From Marivita sp003149565 (lineage in GTDB: Bacteria; Pseudomonadota; Alphaproteobacteria; Rhodobacterales; Rhodobacteraceae), in assembly GCF_965216415.1 (NCBI RefSeq), contig NZ_CBDCFU010000002.1: a stretch of DNA of 64,000 nucleotides; one strand, 5' to 3'. The first letter of the stretch is position 1, and every line of letters begins with the position of its first letter. The notes beneath the pieces are model-generated. The model was not told the DNA's origin and ran no database searches. It worked only from the letters and a program-made list of their open reading frames with translations. Shown piece by piece: positions 8,347-16,352 of the stretch. The position numbers and the translations under genes were made by a program.

Positions 8347-10302
8347 ATGGCTCTGACGCTCAACCGTCGCGGTTTCTTGGCAAGCACCGCAGGCTTTCTC
8401 GCCCTGCACCCATTTTCGGTGCGCGCCAACGCCAATCAGGCGCATCTGCGAATCATGGAAACCACAGACCTGCACGTCCATGTGCACCCGTACGACTATT
8501 ACGGCGACCGCCCAACAGACACGGTGGGTCTGAGCCGCGTTGCCAGCATCGTGCAGAACATCCGGTCCGAGGCCACCAACTCCCTCTTGCTCGACAATGG
8601 TGATTTTCTGCAAGGCAACCCGATGGGCGACTACATCGCCTATGAGCGCGGGATGAAAGAGGGTGATATGCACCCGATCATCACCGCGATGAATGTGCTG
8701 GGCTTTGAGGGCTCGACCCTGGGCAATCACGAGTTCAATTACGGGCTCGACTTCCTGATGAAAGCGGTGGCCGGCGCAGAGTTTCCGGTGGTGTCCGCCA
8801 ATGTCGTCAAGGACGTCGGCGCAACCACGCGCGACGACAAGACTTTGGTGCCGCCCTATGTCATCCTCGATCGCGACCTGACAGACGGCGCCGGCAACAC
8901 CCATCCGATCCGCATCGGCCTTATCGGCTTTGTGCCGCCGCAGATCATGACCTGGGACCGCCGTCATCTCGAAGGAAGCGTGATCGCCCGCGATATTCTA
9001 GAGGCCGCCCGCGCCTATGTGCCCCAGATGCGCGAGGACGGCGCCGACATTGTCATCGCCCTGTCCCATTCCGGCATCGGCGCCGCTGAGGCCGAGGACA
9101 TGATGGAAAACGCCTCCATTCCGCTCGCCGGCATTGATGGCATCGACGTCATCCTGACAGGACATTCGCACCTTGTCTTTCCCTCCTCCACCTATGACGG
9201 CCTGCCCGGCCTCGACACAAACGCAGGCACGATCAACGGCAAACCCGGCGTTATGGGCGGCTTCTGGGGCAGTCATATGGGGCTGGTGGACCTGATGCTC
9301 GAACGTGATGGCAGTGGCTGGCGCGTGCTGTCCCACCAGTCCGAAGCGCGGCCGATCTCCAAACGCAACGAAGACCGTTCGGTCACAGCTCTGGTCGGCG
9401 ATTACCAACCCGTGCTCGAAGCGACGCAACAGGATCACGAGGACACACTCGCCTATGTCCGCCGCGCCGTCGGCAAGACAGCCGCCCCCCTGCACAGCTA
9501 TTTCGCACTGGTCGCGGACGACCCGTCGGTCCAGATCGTGTCAAACGCCCAGACCTGGTACATTAAACAGATGATGCAGGGCACGGAACACGATGGCTTG
9601 CCGATCCTCTCGGCTGCCGCCCCGTTCAAAGCCGGGGGACGTGGTGGGCCGGAATATTACACTGACGTGCCCGTGGGTGATGTCGCGATCAAAAACGTGG
9701 CCGACCTCTATCTCTACCCCAACACCGTGCGCGCCGTGCGGGTCACCGGCGCGCAGGTCAAGGACTGGCTGGAACGCTCGGCGGGCATGTTCAATCAGGT
9801 GGCGCCCGGATCAACCGACGCTCCCCTGCTGAACCCCAGCTTCCCGAGCTACAATTTCGACGTGATCGACGGGGTCAACTATCAAATCGACCTCAGCCAG
9901 CCCTCGAAATTCGACCGCGACGGCGCGCTGATCAATGCCGAGGCAAGCCGCATCGTGAACCTCACCTATGACGGCGCGCCGATCGATCCAAAGCAGGAGT
10001 TCATCATCGCCACCAACAATTACCGCGCAGGCGGCGGCGGAAGCTTCCCGGGCACCGGAGACACCACCGTGTTCGAAGGTCCGGACACCAACCGAGACGT
10101 GATTGTCCGGTATATCGTCGAACAGGGCACCATTGACCCCAAGGCCGATTTCAACTGGCGCTTTGCCCCGATGGAGAACACAAGCGTCATTTTCGAAACC
10201 GGTCCCGCAGGCGCAAAATACGCAAACAGTCTGAAGGACATGAGCCTCGAAGAAGCCGGCACCAATGCCGATGGGTTTGCGCTTTTCCGGATGACGCTCT
10301 GA
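8347..10302 (+). CDS. cpdB: Periplasmic 2',3'-cyclic-nucleotide phosphodiesterase / 3'-nucleotidase
   Basis: A 651-residue CpdB-type enzyme that opens 2',3'-cyclic nucleotides and removes the 3' phosphate, so nucleotides can be used as a source of phosphate and nucleoside. The N-terminus has a twin-arginine signal (NRRGFLAST, hydrophobic core, then VRANAN). The metallophosphatase domain has the DLHVHVHPYD metal site (Asp41, His43), LDNGDFLQG and GNHEF; the C-terminal nucleotidase domain has NNYRAGGGGSFPG. ATG 8347 begins the signal peptide and follows a GGGAGA ribosome site. It stands alone, 119 bp after the enolase-superfamily gene. Confidence 0.93.
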   Translation: MALTLNRRGFLASTAGFLALHPFSVRANANQAHLRIMETTDLHVHVHPYDYYGDRPTDTVGLSRVASIVQNIRSEATNSLLLDNGDFLQGNPMGDYIAYERGMKEGDMHPIITAMNVLGFEGSTLGNHEFNYGLDFLMKAVAGAEFPVVSANVVKDVGATTRDDKTLVPPYVILDRDLTDGAGNTHPIRIGLIGFVPPQIMTWDRRHLEGSVIARDILEAARAYVPQMREDGADIVIALSHSGIGAAEAEDMMENASIPLAGIDGIDVILTGHSHLVFPSSTYDGLPGLDTNAGTINGKPGVMGGFWGSHMGLVDLMLERDGSGWRVLSHQSEARPISKRNEDRSVTALVGDYQPVLEATQQDHEDTLAYVRRAVGKTAAPLHSYFALVADDPSVQIVSNAQTWYIKQMMQGTEHDGLPILSAAAPFKAGGRGGPEYYTDVPVGDVAIKNVADLYLYPNTVRAVRVTGAQVKDWLERSAGMFNQVAPGSTDAPLLNPSFPSYNFDVIDGVNYQIDLSQPSKFDRDGALINAEASRIVNLTYDGAPIDPKQEFIIATNNYRAGGGGSFPGTGDTTVFEGPDTNRDVIVRYIVEQGTIDPKADFNWRFAPMENTSVIFETGPAGAKYANSLKDMSLEEAGTNADGFALFRMTL

Positions 10303-10324
10303 CCGCCCCCACTTTCTTCGGTTG

Positions 10325-10373
10325 CCAAATACTTCGGGGGAGTCCGCCGCAGGCGGACGGGGGCAGCGCCCCC
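10325..10373. repeat. REP-like intergenic element
   Basis: After the motif AAATACTTCGGGGG come two adjacent hairpins, GTCCGCC-GCA-GGCGGAC (10342-10358) and GGGGGC-AGC-GCCCCC (10359-10373). The same arrangement, in the other direction, lies between trpD and ung (35441-35518). Such elements look like the repeated intergenic palindromes common in Rhodobacterales. Confidence 0.75.
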
Positions 10374-10416
10374 ACCCCGTTCGGAGCGGCGCAGCCGATC
10401 CGATCCTGAAACAGAA

Positions 10417-10442
10417 AAGGCCGCCCAACGGGGCGGCCTTTG
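10417..10442. terminator. Bidirectional terminator between cpdB and tig
   Basis: Hairpin with arms AAAGGCCGCCC and GGCGGCCTTT. It lies just past the tig stop codon and on the other strand past cpdB, so it can end both convergent transcripts. Confidence 0.85.
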
Positions 10443-10464
10443 CAATTTTAAACCCAGACGGGTC

Positions 10465-11796
10465 TTATTCGTCGTCGAGCGCCTCGACAGCCTTTTCCAG
10501 CTCTTCCTTCGAGACCTCTTTCTCGGTCACACTGGCCTGCTCGGCGACGTGATCGACAACCTTGTCTTCAAAGATCGGCGCGCGCAGCTGCTGCTGCATC
10601 TGCTGGTTCTGGCGCACGAAATCGAAGAACGCGCGCTCCTGACCGGGATACTGACGCGCCTGGTTCATGATCGCCTGGGTCATTTCCGCATCGGTCACTT
10701 CGACCTCGGCTTTCTGACCCAGTTCAGCAAGGAGAAGTCCCAGCTTCACACGGCGCTCTGCCAGCTTGTTGTGCTCATCGGTCGGCTCGATCTCGGGGTG
10801 GTCGTGACCTTCCACGTCCGGGTTTTCCTCGTGCCACAGCTGATGGGCGATCTGCTTGGCTTCTGCTTCGACGAGCGACGGTGGCAGGTCAACCGAGACC
10901 TTCTCGTCCAACTGATCGAGAAGACCGCGCTTCATCACCTGACGTGCAGCACCGGCATACTCAGCCTCCAGGCGCTCGGCGATCTGGGTCTTGAGCGCGG
11001 CAAGGTCCTCGGCACCGAACTTCGTTGCCAGCTCGTCGTCGATTTCCGCAGCGACCGGCTCTTTGACAGCCTTGATGGTGCATTCAAAGACCGCCGCCTT
11101 ACCGGCAAGGTTTTCTGCACCGTATTCTTCCGGGAAGGTCACTTCGACGTTTTTCTCTTCGCCAGCTTTCACACCGACCAGTTGCTCTTCGAAGCCCGGG
11201 ATGAAGGAGCCGGAGCCCAGCACCAGCGGGTAGTCCTCTGCCGCACCACCATCAAACGCTTCACCGTCAACCTTGCCAAGGAAGTCGATCACAACCTGAT
11301 CGCCCTCTTTCGCCTTGGAGCCTTTCTTGCGGTCCTTGAAGTTCTGCGCGCTCTCCGCAAGGTTCTTCAGCGCTTCGTCGACCTCGGCGTCGCCCGCCTT
11401 GACCACCAGACGTTCGAGGCTCAGCGAGGACAGATCGATCTCGGGCATCTCGGGCAGTTTTTCATAGGACATGGAGACTTCGATATCGTCGCCTTCTTTC
11501 CAGTCCTCATTGGTCATCTTGACCTCAGGCTGGAGCGCGGGACGGTCGCCGCTGTCTTCGAAATGCTTCGCCATCGCGCCGTCGATGGTTTCTTGCATCG
11601 CTTCGCCCAGAAGGCGCTGGCCAAACTGCTTCTTGAGAAGCGGCATCGGCACCTTGCCTTTGCGGAAGCCTTTCATTTCGATTTCGGGCTGCGCTTCTTT
11701 CAGCTTTTCATTGACCTTCGCATCGAGCTCGTCCGCCGAGACGGTGATCGAATAGCTGCGCTTGAGGCCTTCATTGAGGGTTTCGGTGACCTGCAT
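10465..11796 (-). CDS. tig: Trigger factor chaperone
   Basis: Trigger factor binds the ribosome exit tunnel at L23 and shields new chains, with prolyl isomerase activity. The 443-residue product has the ribosome-binding domain with the signature GFRKGKVPMPLLKKQFG (about residues 42-58), an FKBP-type PPIase domain (about 150-240, DFLGKVDGEAFDGG) and a C-terminal helical arm ending in an acidic tail. I chose ATG 11796 (MQVTETLNEGLKR), the family's usual start with AAGGA just before; two more upstream in-frame starts exist. It marks the left side of the genomic island. Confidence 0.95.
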   Translation of the reverse strand: MQVTETLNEGLKRSYSITVSADELDAKVNEKLKEAQPEIEMKGFRKGKVPMPLLKKQFGQRLLGEAMQETIDGAMAKHFEDSGDRPALQPEVKMTNEDWKEGDDIEVSMSYEKLPEMPEIDLSSLSLERLVVKAGDAEVDEALKNLAESAQNFKDRKKGSKAKEGDQVVIDFLGKVDGEAFDGGAAEDYPLVLGSGSFIPGFEEQLVGVKAGEEKNVEVTFPEEYGAENLAGKAAVFECTIKAVKEPVAAEIDDELATKFGAEDLAALKTQIAERLEAEYAGAARQVMKRGLLDQLDEKVSVDLPPSLVEAEAKQIAHQLWHEENPDVEGHDHPEIEPTDEHNKLAERRVKLGLLLAELGQKAEVEVTDAEMTQAIMNQARQYPGQERAFFDFVRQNQQMQQQLRAPIFEDKVVDHVAEQASVTEKEVSKEELEKAVEALDDE

Positions 11797-12110
11797 GTCG
11801 TCCTTATCCATTGCATAGGGGCCGCGGAGGCGTCCGCGGCGGTCAAAATCCACCGCGTCTTAGTGGTGTGACTTGAGCGGCGCAAGCAGGAAATGCCGGG
11901 CTTGAACGAAGCTTTTGGCCGCAGACTGCGGCTGGTGGCAGCCGATCCGGAGCAGAGATCGGAAAACTTGCCTGATCATGTCATGTGACGTAGCGTAAAC
12001 GATAGCGCATTTTGAAGCATTGGCGGGCCGTATTCAAAGCCACGCAGTCTGATTGTTCGATGAACGTGTGGCGTTAGGACCCTCCAACCAGATTTGGAAG
12101 GGATTATATT
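11797..12110. other. 314-bp gap, left edge of the island
   Basis: It carries the tig promoter region on one side and the leader of the cyclase-like gene on the other. I see no gene. I looked for a copy of the tRNA-Leu 3' end that would mark the far attachment site and did not find one. Confidence 0.55.
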
Positions 12111-13211
12111 ATGCCCCGAATGGCCGCCGCTGGCACCTATGACCACACAAAGGCCCTGCAGGGCCAGCAAATCGCGCCGACATTGCGCACCCATGCCCCC
12201 GACGCAGACCGAGTCATGCGGCGGCAGGATCAACTGGCCTTTGCCTACACGGCCTGGTGGTTCCACGTGTTCATTCTGGTCCGCAGGTCGAACCCGGAAT
12301 CGATCAATTACATCGGCCAGCCCCGGTTCATTCCAAAAGGCCCCGACACCAAGGCCAAGACTGCGCAGAACAATGTCTATATTGAAGAGACGAAATGGAC
12401 GTCCAAGGTCGCAGGTCTGGTTGTCAACCCGCACGCACCGGGAATGGCATCCGCATATGCCAGTCCTGACAAGCTGGGCTCAGCGCTTAAGGAATGGAAA
12501 AAATTCGAGGCCTCCGGGCGCCATTGCGACGAGCTCTATTGGGAAGACGAAAAAACCCCATCACGTGCGCACCTGCCGTCCGGGCAACCGTTTTTCACAG
12601 ACACCCGCCCAGGAACCGAGCGCTTTGGCGCATTGATGAAGGACACCGGTCGCGGCGTGTTGTACGCATCCTATATCCACGGCGATTATGACCTGTTTGC
12701 GGTTGTGCCTGCCGACAATCCCGGCGTGAACATTGTGGTCTCCGAACAGCACGCAAGCAGCCCTTGGTCACATATGAACCGCAGCGGCAAAACACCCGGC
12801 GCAACCTCCGATGCCGAGAAAACGCCTGAGCAAAAGGCGCAGGAAATCCCCAATTTTCGGGGGCAAAAGTTCATTGACGTCCAGAACATGCTGAACGCCC
12901 GCATGGGCGTTCCGATGGTGCTCCACGGCAGTCAGGAGAAAGCTGTGAATTCCTTCAAGGAAGAAGTGGATGTGTTCTTGCCGAACGGGATGGACAGCTT
13001 TTCACTTTTGACGGAAGCCGATCTGCGCAGATTCTATGACGTGGTCCTCAAGGGGCGGAAACTGCACAATTTCATGGCTGGAGACCCGGCAGAGGTGCGT
13101 CGGGGCCATTTCGGCAGGTGGCAGCAGGTGGGTGCAGAAAGCGGACCCGGACTGATCCACCTTTTGCCTCAAGAGATCGTTGGCGCAAATTTCACCCAGA
13201 TCGTCAACTGA
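12111..13211 (+). CDS. ExoY/edema-factor-like nucleotidyl cyclase
   Basis: A 366-residue protein close in length to Pseudomonas ExoY (378). Three blocks line up with the ExoY/anthrax edema factor/CyaA catalytic core. First, FHVFILVRR (51-59), then a Lys-rich segment with IPKGPDTKAK (74-83) and TKWTSKVAGL (94-103), like the family's TKG-KGKSS-WGP-AG substrate loop. Second, GDYDLFAVVP (191-200), with Asp192 and Asp194 matching the two metal-binding aspartates. Third, VLHGSQEKAVN (270-280, His272 and Asn280), followed by SFSLL (296-300). The segment between blocks one and two is shorter than in ExoY. There is no signal peptide. Relatives are toxins activated by host calmodulin or actin, so this may be an effector; export route and activator are unknown. 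ATG 12111 has AAGGGA upstream. It sits in an IS-rich island. Confidence 0.78.
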   Translation: MPRMAAAGTYDHTKALQGQQIAPTLRTHAPDADRVMRRQDQLAFAYTAWWFHVFILVRRSNPESINYIGQPRFIPKGPDTKAKTAQNNVYIEETKWTSKVAGLVVNPHAPGMASAYASPDKLGSALKEWKKFEASGRHCDELYWEDEKTPSRAHLPSGQPFFTDTRPGTERFGALMKDTGRGVLYASYIHGDYDLFAVVPADNPGVNIVVSEQHASSPWSHMNRSGKTPGATSDAEKTPEQKAQEIPNFRGQKFIDVQNMLNARMGVPMVLHGSQEKAVNSFKEEVDVFLPNGMDSFSLLTEADLRRFYDVVLKGRKLHNFMAGDPAEVRRGHFGRWQQVGAESGPGLIHLLPQEIVGANFTQIVN

Positions 13212-13249
13212 GGCGCGGATGTCAGCGCGGCAAGTCACCCTGCAGGGTC

Positions 13250-13570
13250 TCGGTGCGACACCAGCCATGGTCTGAAGCCGACGTGCCGCGATCAAAATTG
13301 CTTCGGCATCAGCAGCATCGTTGTTTTCACTTTTAACGAAAGGGCGCCGTTTTGTGGGACAATTAGCTTGGGCTCGTGACCAAGCGCTTCCATATCGCGA
13401 GACCAGTAATGTGCGCTGCCACAAGCTTCGAAAACGACAAGGCAGGGCTCTAGCTTGGCCATGAACATTGATAACTGCGATCGCGCCAGCTTCTTGCGGA
13501 ACTGGACTTCTCCTGCCCGATGGGAACCGTGACCCTAGACAACTCTCTTTGCCAGATCGACGCCAATCAT
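13250..13570 (-). mobile_element. IS110-family transposase remnant (left copy)
   Basis: Starting at ATG 13570 the minus strand reads MIGVDLAK, then shifts frame to GEVQFRKKLARSQL and CLVVFEACGSAHYWSRDMEALGHEPKL, and shifts again to ENNDAADAEA, which is the DEDD-type IS110 N-terminal domain. It then jumps straight to RRLQTMAGVAP, which belongs to the C-terminal part, so the middle is deleted. At least two frameshifts and one stop make it dead. It lies right after the cyclase-like gene. Confidence 0.82.
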
Positions 13571-13670
13571 CTTATCCTTCACACTGTCGTCCTCTACGTT
13601 GTGTAGCTTTCAACACCACGACCTTGGCACATTGCGATGCCTTCCGGGGAGGGTGACAACCATTCCATCT

Positions 13671-14108
13671 CACTTGTCCGGCGGTGACGAACAGGTCGAT
13701 CGGTCGTCCCCGTCACATATGGCGTGCAGTTTGGTATTCATGCCACCCTTGCTCCGAACGATCAGGCGACCACGCCTCCCTTTTTGGACCACCATGCTGG
13801 TCACCGTTCGGTGTGTCTTGAGGTATGTTGCGTCGATCATCACGGTCTTCTCGTTGCCGTGTTCTGCAGCCAGCCCGACCTTCATCCGAGCAAAGATGCC
13901 CGGCCCGCTCCAACGCGTCCAGCGGCTGTAAATCGTCTTGTGCGGACCCTAAGCAGCAGGCGCGTCGCGCCAGCTTGACCCATTGTGGTTGATGAAGAAT
14001 CCCGCTCAGAACACGGTTGTCATCGACCCGCGGCTTGCCGTGGCTCTTGGGAGAAAACGGCCGAAGCCGGTCCATCTGCGCGCCCGTCAGCAAGAAAAGG
14101 TTGCTCAT
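13671..14108 (-). mobile_element. IS5-family (IS427 group) transposase remnant
   Basis: From ATG 14108 the minus strand reads MSNLFLLTGAQMDRLRPF, SKPxVDD-type text (SHGKPRVDDNRVLSGI), then after frameshifts KVGLAAEHGNEKTVMIDATYLKTHR (first DDE aspartate in MIDATY) and GRLIVRSKGGMNTKLH, and ends at VTAGQV. The C-terminal half with the remaining catalytic residues is missing. The pattern is typical of IS427-group elements in Rhodobacterales. It is a decayed fragment. Confidence 0.85.
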
Positions 14109-14414
14109 CATTACACTGGTCAGTTTGGGAGCTTGGATCGAGCTGCCGCCGGCTTCGTCATGATGGCGTTGGCGACAAATCCAAAGGAACCCGGCTCGAC
14201 TGGTCCATCCAAATAAATGTCGACCCGATCAACACACCGATCCAGCCGGCCGCCGCAGCCACAAATCATGCTCATTTCGCACGTCATAGGTCTGAACCAG
14301 GGTACAGCCGACCCAAGAAGCTTGATCGGGGCACAAGACTGCGGCAGCTTAATAACAAAGGGTTTTACTTGCTACATGGGGAATGTCGGTTGAGGGGAAT
14401 GAAAGGAAAAGCGA
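14109..14414. other. 306-bp gap before the NlpC/P60-like gene
   Basis: No recognisable coding or RNA feature. It becomes A/T-richer towards its right end, where AAAGGA (about 14402-14407) serves as ribosome site for the next gene. Confidence 0.5.
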
Positions 14415-15008
14415 TTGTTTGATACTGGCGATGTTATCGTGAGCACCAAATGGCCGGGCCATGTCGTCTTGATCTATGACAGCAAGCACGCTGTGCATGG
14501 CAAGGGCGTAAAAACCGCAGCTTCCAGCGCCACCGACATCACGACGAGTAAAGGGGTGACACGTCACGGCGGTTTCCTTTTAGAGGAAATTAAGCAGGAA
14601 ATTTCTCCGGGTCGGTATGCGTATCTGACGGATGGTCAGCCCTTCCGTTTTCCGTGGCATAAATACAGGGAGGCAGAGGTCGAGTTTTATAAGGATGAGA
14701 TCAAAAGGAACGCTGATATCATTCGAAAGACAGCGAGCTACGGATTTTATCGGGCCGGTCGACTGATGGTGGGCGATAGCAAGTTTGGGTCTGGGGCAGC
14801 CAAACGGCTGCTTAAATATAAATCCCGGGTCCGCGGCACGTCATTGGATGACATCAGCAAAGCAGTGGGGACAATTACCTGTTCAGAGGCAGTTATTCTC
14901 ACCATGCAGCTGACGTTCCAGCCCGGGACGCCGGGATTTATTCAACTTGATGGCGCGCATACCATGCCAAACACGCTGGCGGCGTGGCTCAAGGCCCATT
15001 GGAAGTAG
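14415..15008 (+). CDS. Permuted NlpC/P60 (YiiX-like) papain-fold protein
   Basis: A 197-residue protein whose layout fits the circularly permuted NlpC/P60 superfamily: an early GDVIVSTKWPGHVVLIYD segment with His16, and a late TITCSEAVIL segment with Cys156, followed by a Pro-Asn-Leu turn (HTMPNTLAAWL). Members act as peptidases, amidases or acyltransferases on peptidoglycan or lipids, and some are secreted effectors. The start is TTG at 14415, the first residue of the fold, with AAGGA seven to eight bases before it; no ATG in frame fits. Base composition is visibly more A/T-rich than the flanking core genes. Surrounded by IS debris; function is not known. Confidence 0.6.
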   Translation: MFDTGDVIVSTKWPGHVVLIYDSKHAVHGKGVKTAASSATDITTSKGVTRHGGFLLEEIKQEISPGRYAYLTDGQPFRFPWHKYREAEVEFYKDEIKRNADIIRKTASYGFYRAGRLMVGDSKFGSGAAKRLLKYKSRVRGTSLDDISKAVGTITCSEAVILTMQLTFQPGTPGFIQLDGAHTMPNTLAAWLKAHWK

Positions 15009-15145
15009 TGCTTCAGCGCAAAGCCCATCTGGGACGTTCTGAACAAAAGAGTGACGACAGCTCGCGACTTTGCTGATGGGTTGGGTAGCCTCTCTTGACG
15101 GCACTAGTGCCCGATTGATCCATGAAGGATCAGGAGGAATTGGCT

Positions 15146-15505
15146 ATGAAGGCAGCCTCGATCATCGGCGTTGACCTGGCGAAGCAGGTCTTTCAACGGC
15201 ACGGAGCAGCAGGGTCTCGGCATGATCTTCCGGCTGCGTGATCTTCTGGCCGGGCAATGGACGGAGACAATCAACGCCTTGCGCGGAGATCTCGCCGAAT
15301 TCGGGCTCATCCTCGGCAAAGGGGGCGAGAACATCGACAAACTGCGGACCGTTCATCAGATGGCACAGCTCTGCTTCGCCCAGATTGATGACCTGTGCCG
15401 ACGAATCGCCGGACTTGACGCTCGGATCGCGGCGGCGCGCAAGATTTCTGGCATGTTGTGGGCCATGATCACGAATAATGACGCGGCCGATGCGGAGGCG
15501 ACGCG
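15146..15505 (+). mobile_element. IS110-family transposase remnant (right copy)
   Basis: ATG 15146 (AGGAGG-like site upstream) reads MKAASIIGVDLAKQVFQRHGA, the IS110 start, then joins out of frame to EQQGLGMIFRLRDLLAGQWTETINALRG, a middle part of the same transposase. A further NNDAADAEA piece lies at about 15470-15500. It is a deletion derivative with frameshifts. The plus-strand copy keeps the part that the minus-strand copy at 13250-13570 has lost. Confidence 0.8.
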
Positions 15506-16296
15506 TTCTATTCGCGTCTGGAGTCTTCAGGCGTCTCGCAGGGTTTGGACGGATTTGAATCAAGTCTGCCTCAAGGTCGATGTCGTCCAGCCTTAGTCCA
15601 ATAATCTCTGCCAAACGACATCCAGTCTCACCTAGACGGGGCATCAGGAGCTTCACAATGCTGCCAGAGGACAGGGCCTTGTCGTCCCCATGCCTAAACC
15701 TGCTCATTGGTGGAGACACCATTAGTGGAGACACCTCGCTTGTGCTTGTCCTCGCCCTCCCCTTGGATCATCAAGCGCAAGAAGGGGTTCCGCTTGTCCA
15801 CCTCAAGGTCTGAGTACGCATAGTTCAGGATTGCTGAGAGGCTGGTGATCCTCCGTCTGATCGCGGCTGTCTTGTTCCCCTTCTGGATCAGGTGGCGCAC
15901 AAAAAGCTTGGCATCCTCGCGGCTGTAGTCGCTCACCTCCCTGTCACCAGCCAATGAAATGAACGTCTGCAAAGCCAGCCCAGGCGGTGTGTCGTCGGTC
16001 TTGCGTAACGACAGGTATACTTCGGCTGTCTCGGACAATAGGAATGACCGCGGTTTGAAGCTCTCCACCACAGCAGAGACGTCCACAGGGCTGATGTTCG
16101 TCTTCCTGCACCAAGACGCCTCCAAGACATTACTCAGACGTTCTGCGTAGGCTTGGGCTTCGTCTGGGTCTTTTGACAGGGCTTGCCGGATGCACTGACC
16201 ATAGACGGCAACCGCGTGTTTCGGGACACGACGATTGTAGTAAAACGTGCCTGAGCGGCTCATCGTGTACGCAATGTATGACAATACCATGCCCAC
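15505..16296 (-). pseudogene. Tyrosine recombinase (phage-type integrase), broken
   Basis: The N-terminal two thirds (16296 down to about 15700) read as one frame: a short MSRSGTFYYNRRVPKHAV start, a SAM-like core-binding domain (SLAGDREVSDYSREDAKLFVRHL) and KRNPFLRL. The frame then shifts, and the catalytic domain begins in another frame with LMPRLGETGCRLAEIIGLRLDDI, which has the first catalytic Arg, and stops after RRLKTPDANR at the IS110 remnant. The His-x-x-Arg and Tyr boxes are gone. At 15705-15740 the coding strand carries a 15-base tandem duplication near the frameshift. This was probably the integrase of the island at tRNA-Leu. Confidence 0.83.
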
Positions 16297-16343
16297 CGAT
16301 AGGATTTATCGAGGGAATTTCAGGAGGTTGTCCGGAAAGTATG

Positions 16344-16352
16344 GTGCGGGTG
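16344..16352. repeat. Left 9-bp target-site duplication of the IS4-type element
   Basis: GTGCGGGTG directly outside the left inverted repeat. The same nine bases lie directly outside the right end (17534-17542), where they are part of the tRNA-Leu acceptor stem. Confidence 0.9.

Noticed and set aside
10549..11871. A 440-codon open frame opposite tig
   Set aside because: Antisense shadow of a confident tig gene; composition is that of mirrored codons.
11797..12110. Possible attachment site (copy of the tRNA-Leu 3' end) next to tig
   Set aside because: No direct repeat of the T-arm/acceptor sequence was found by eye in this stretch.
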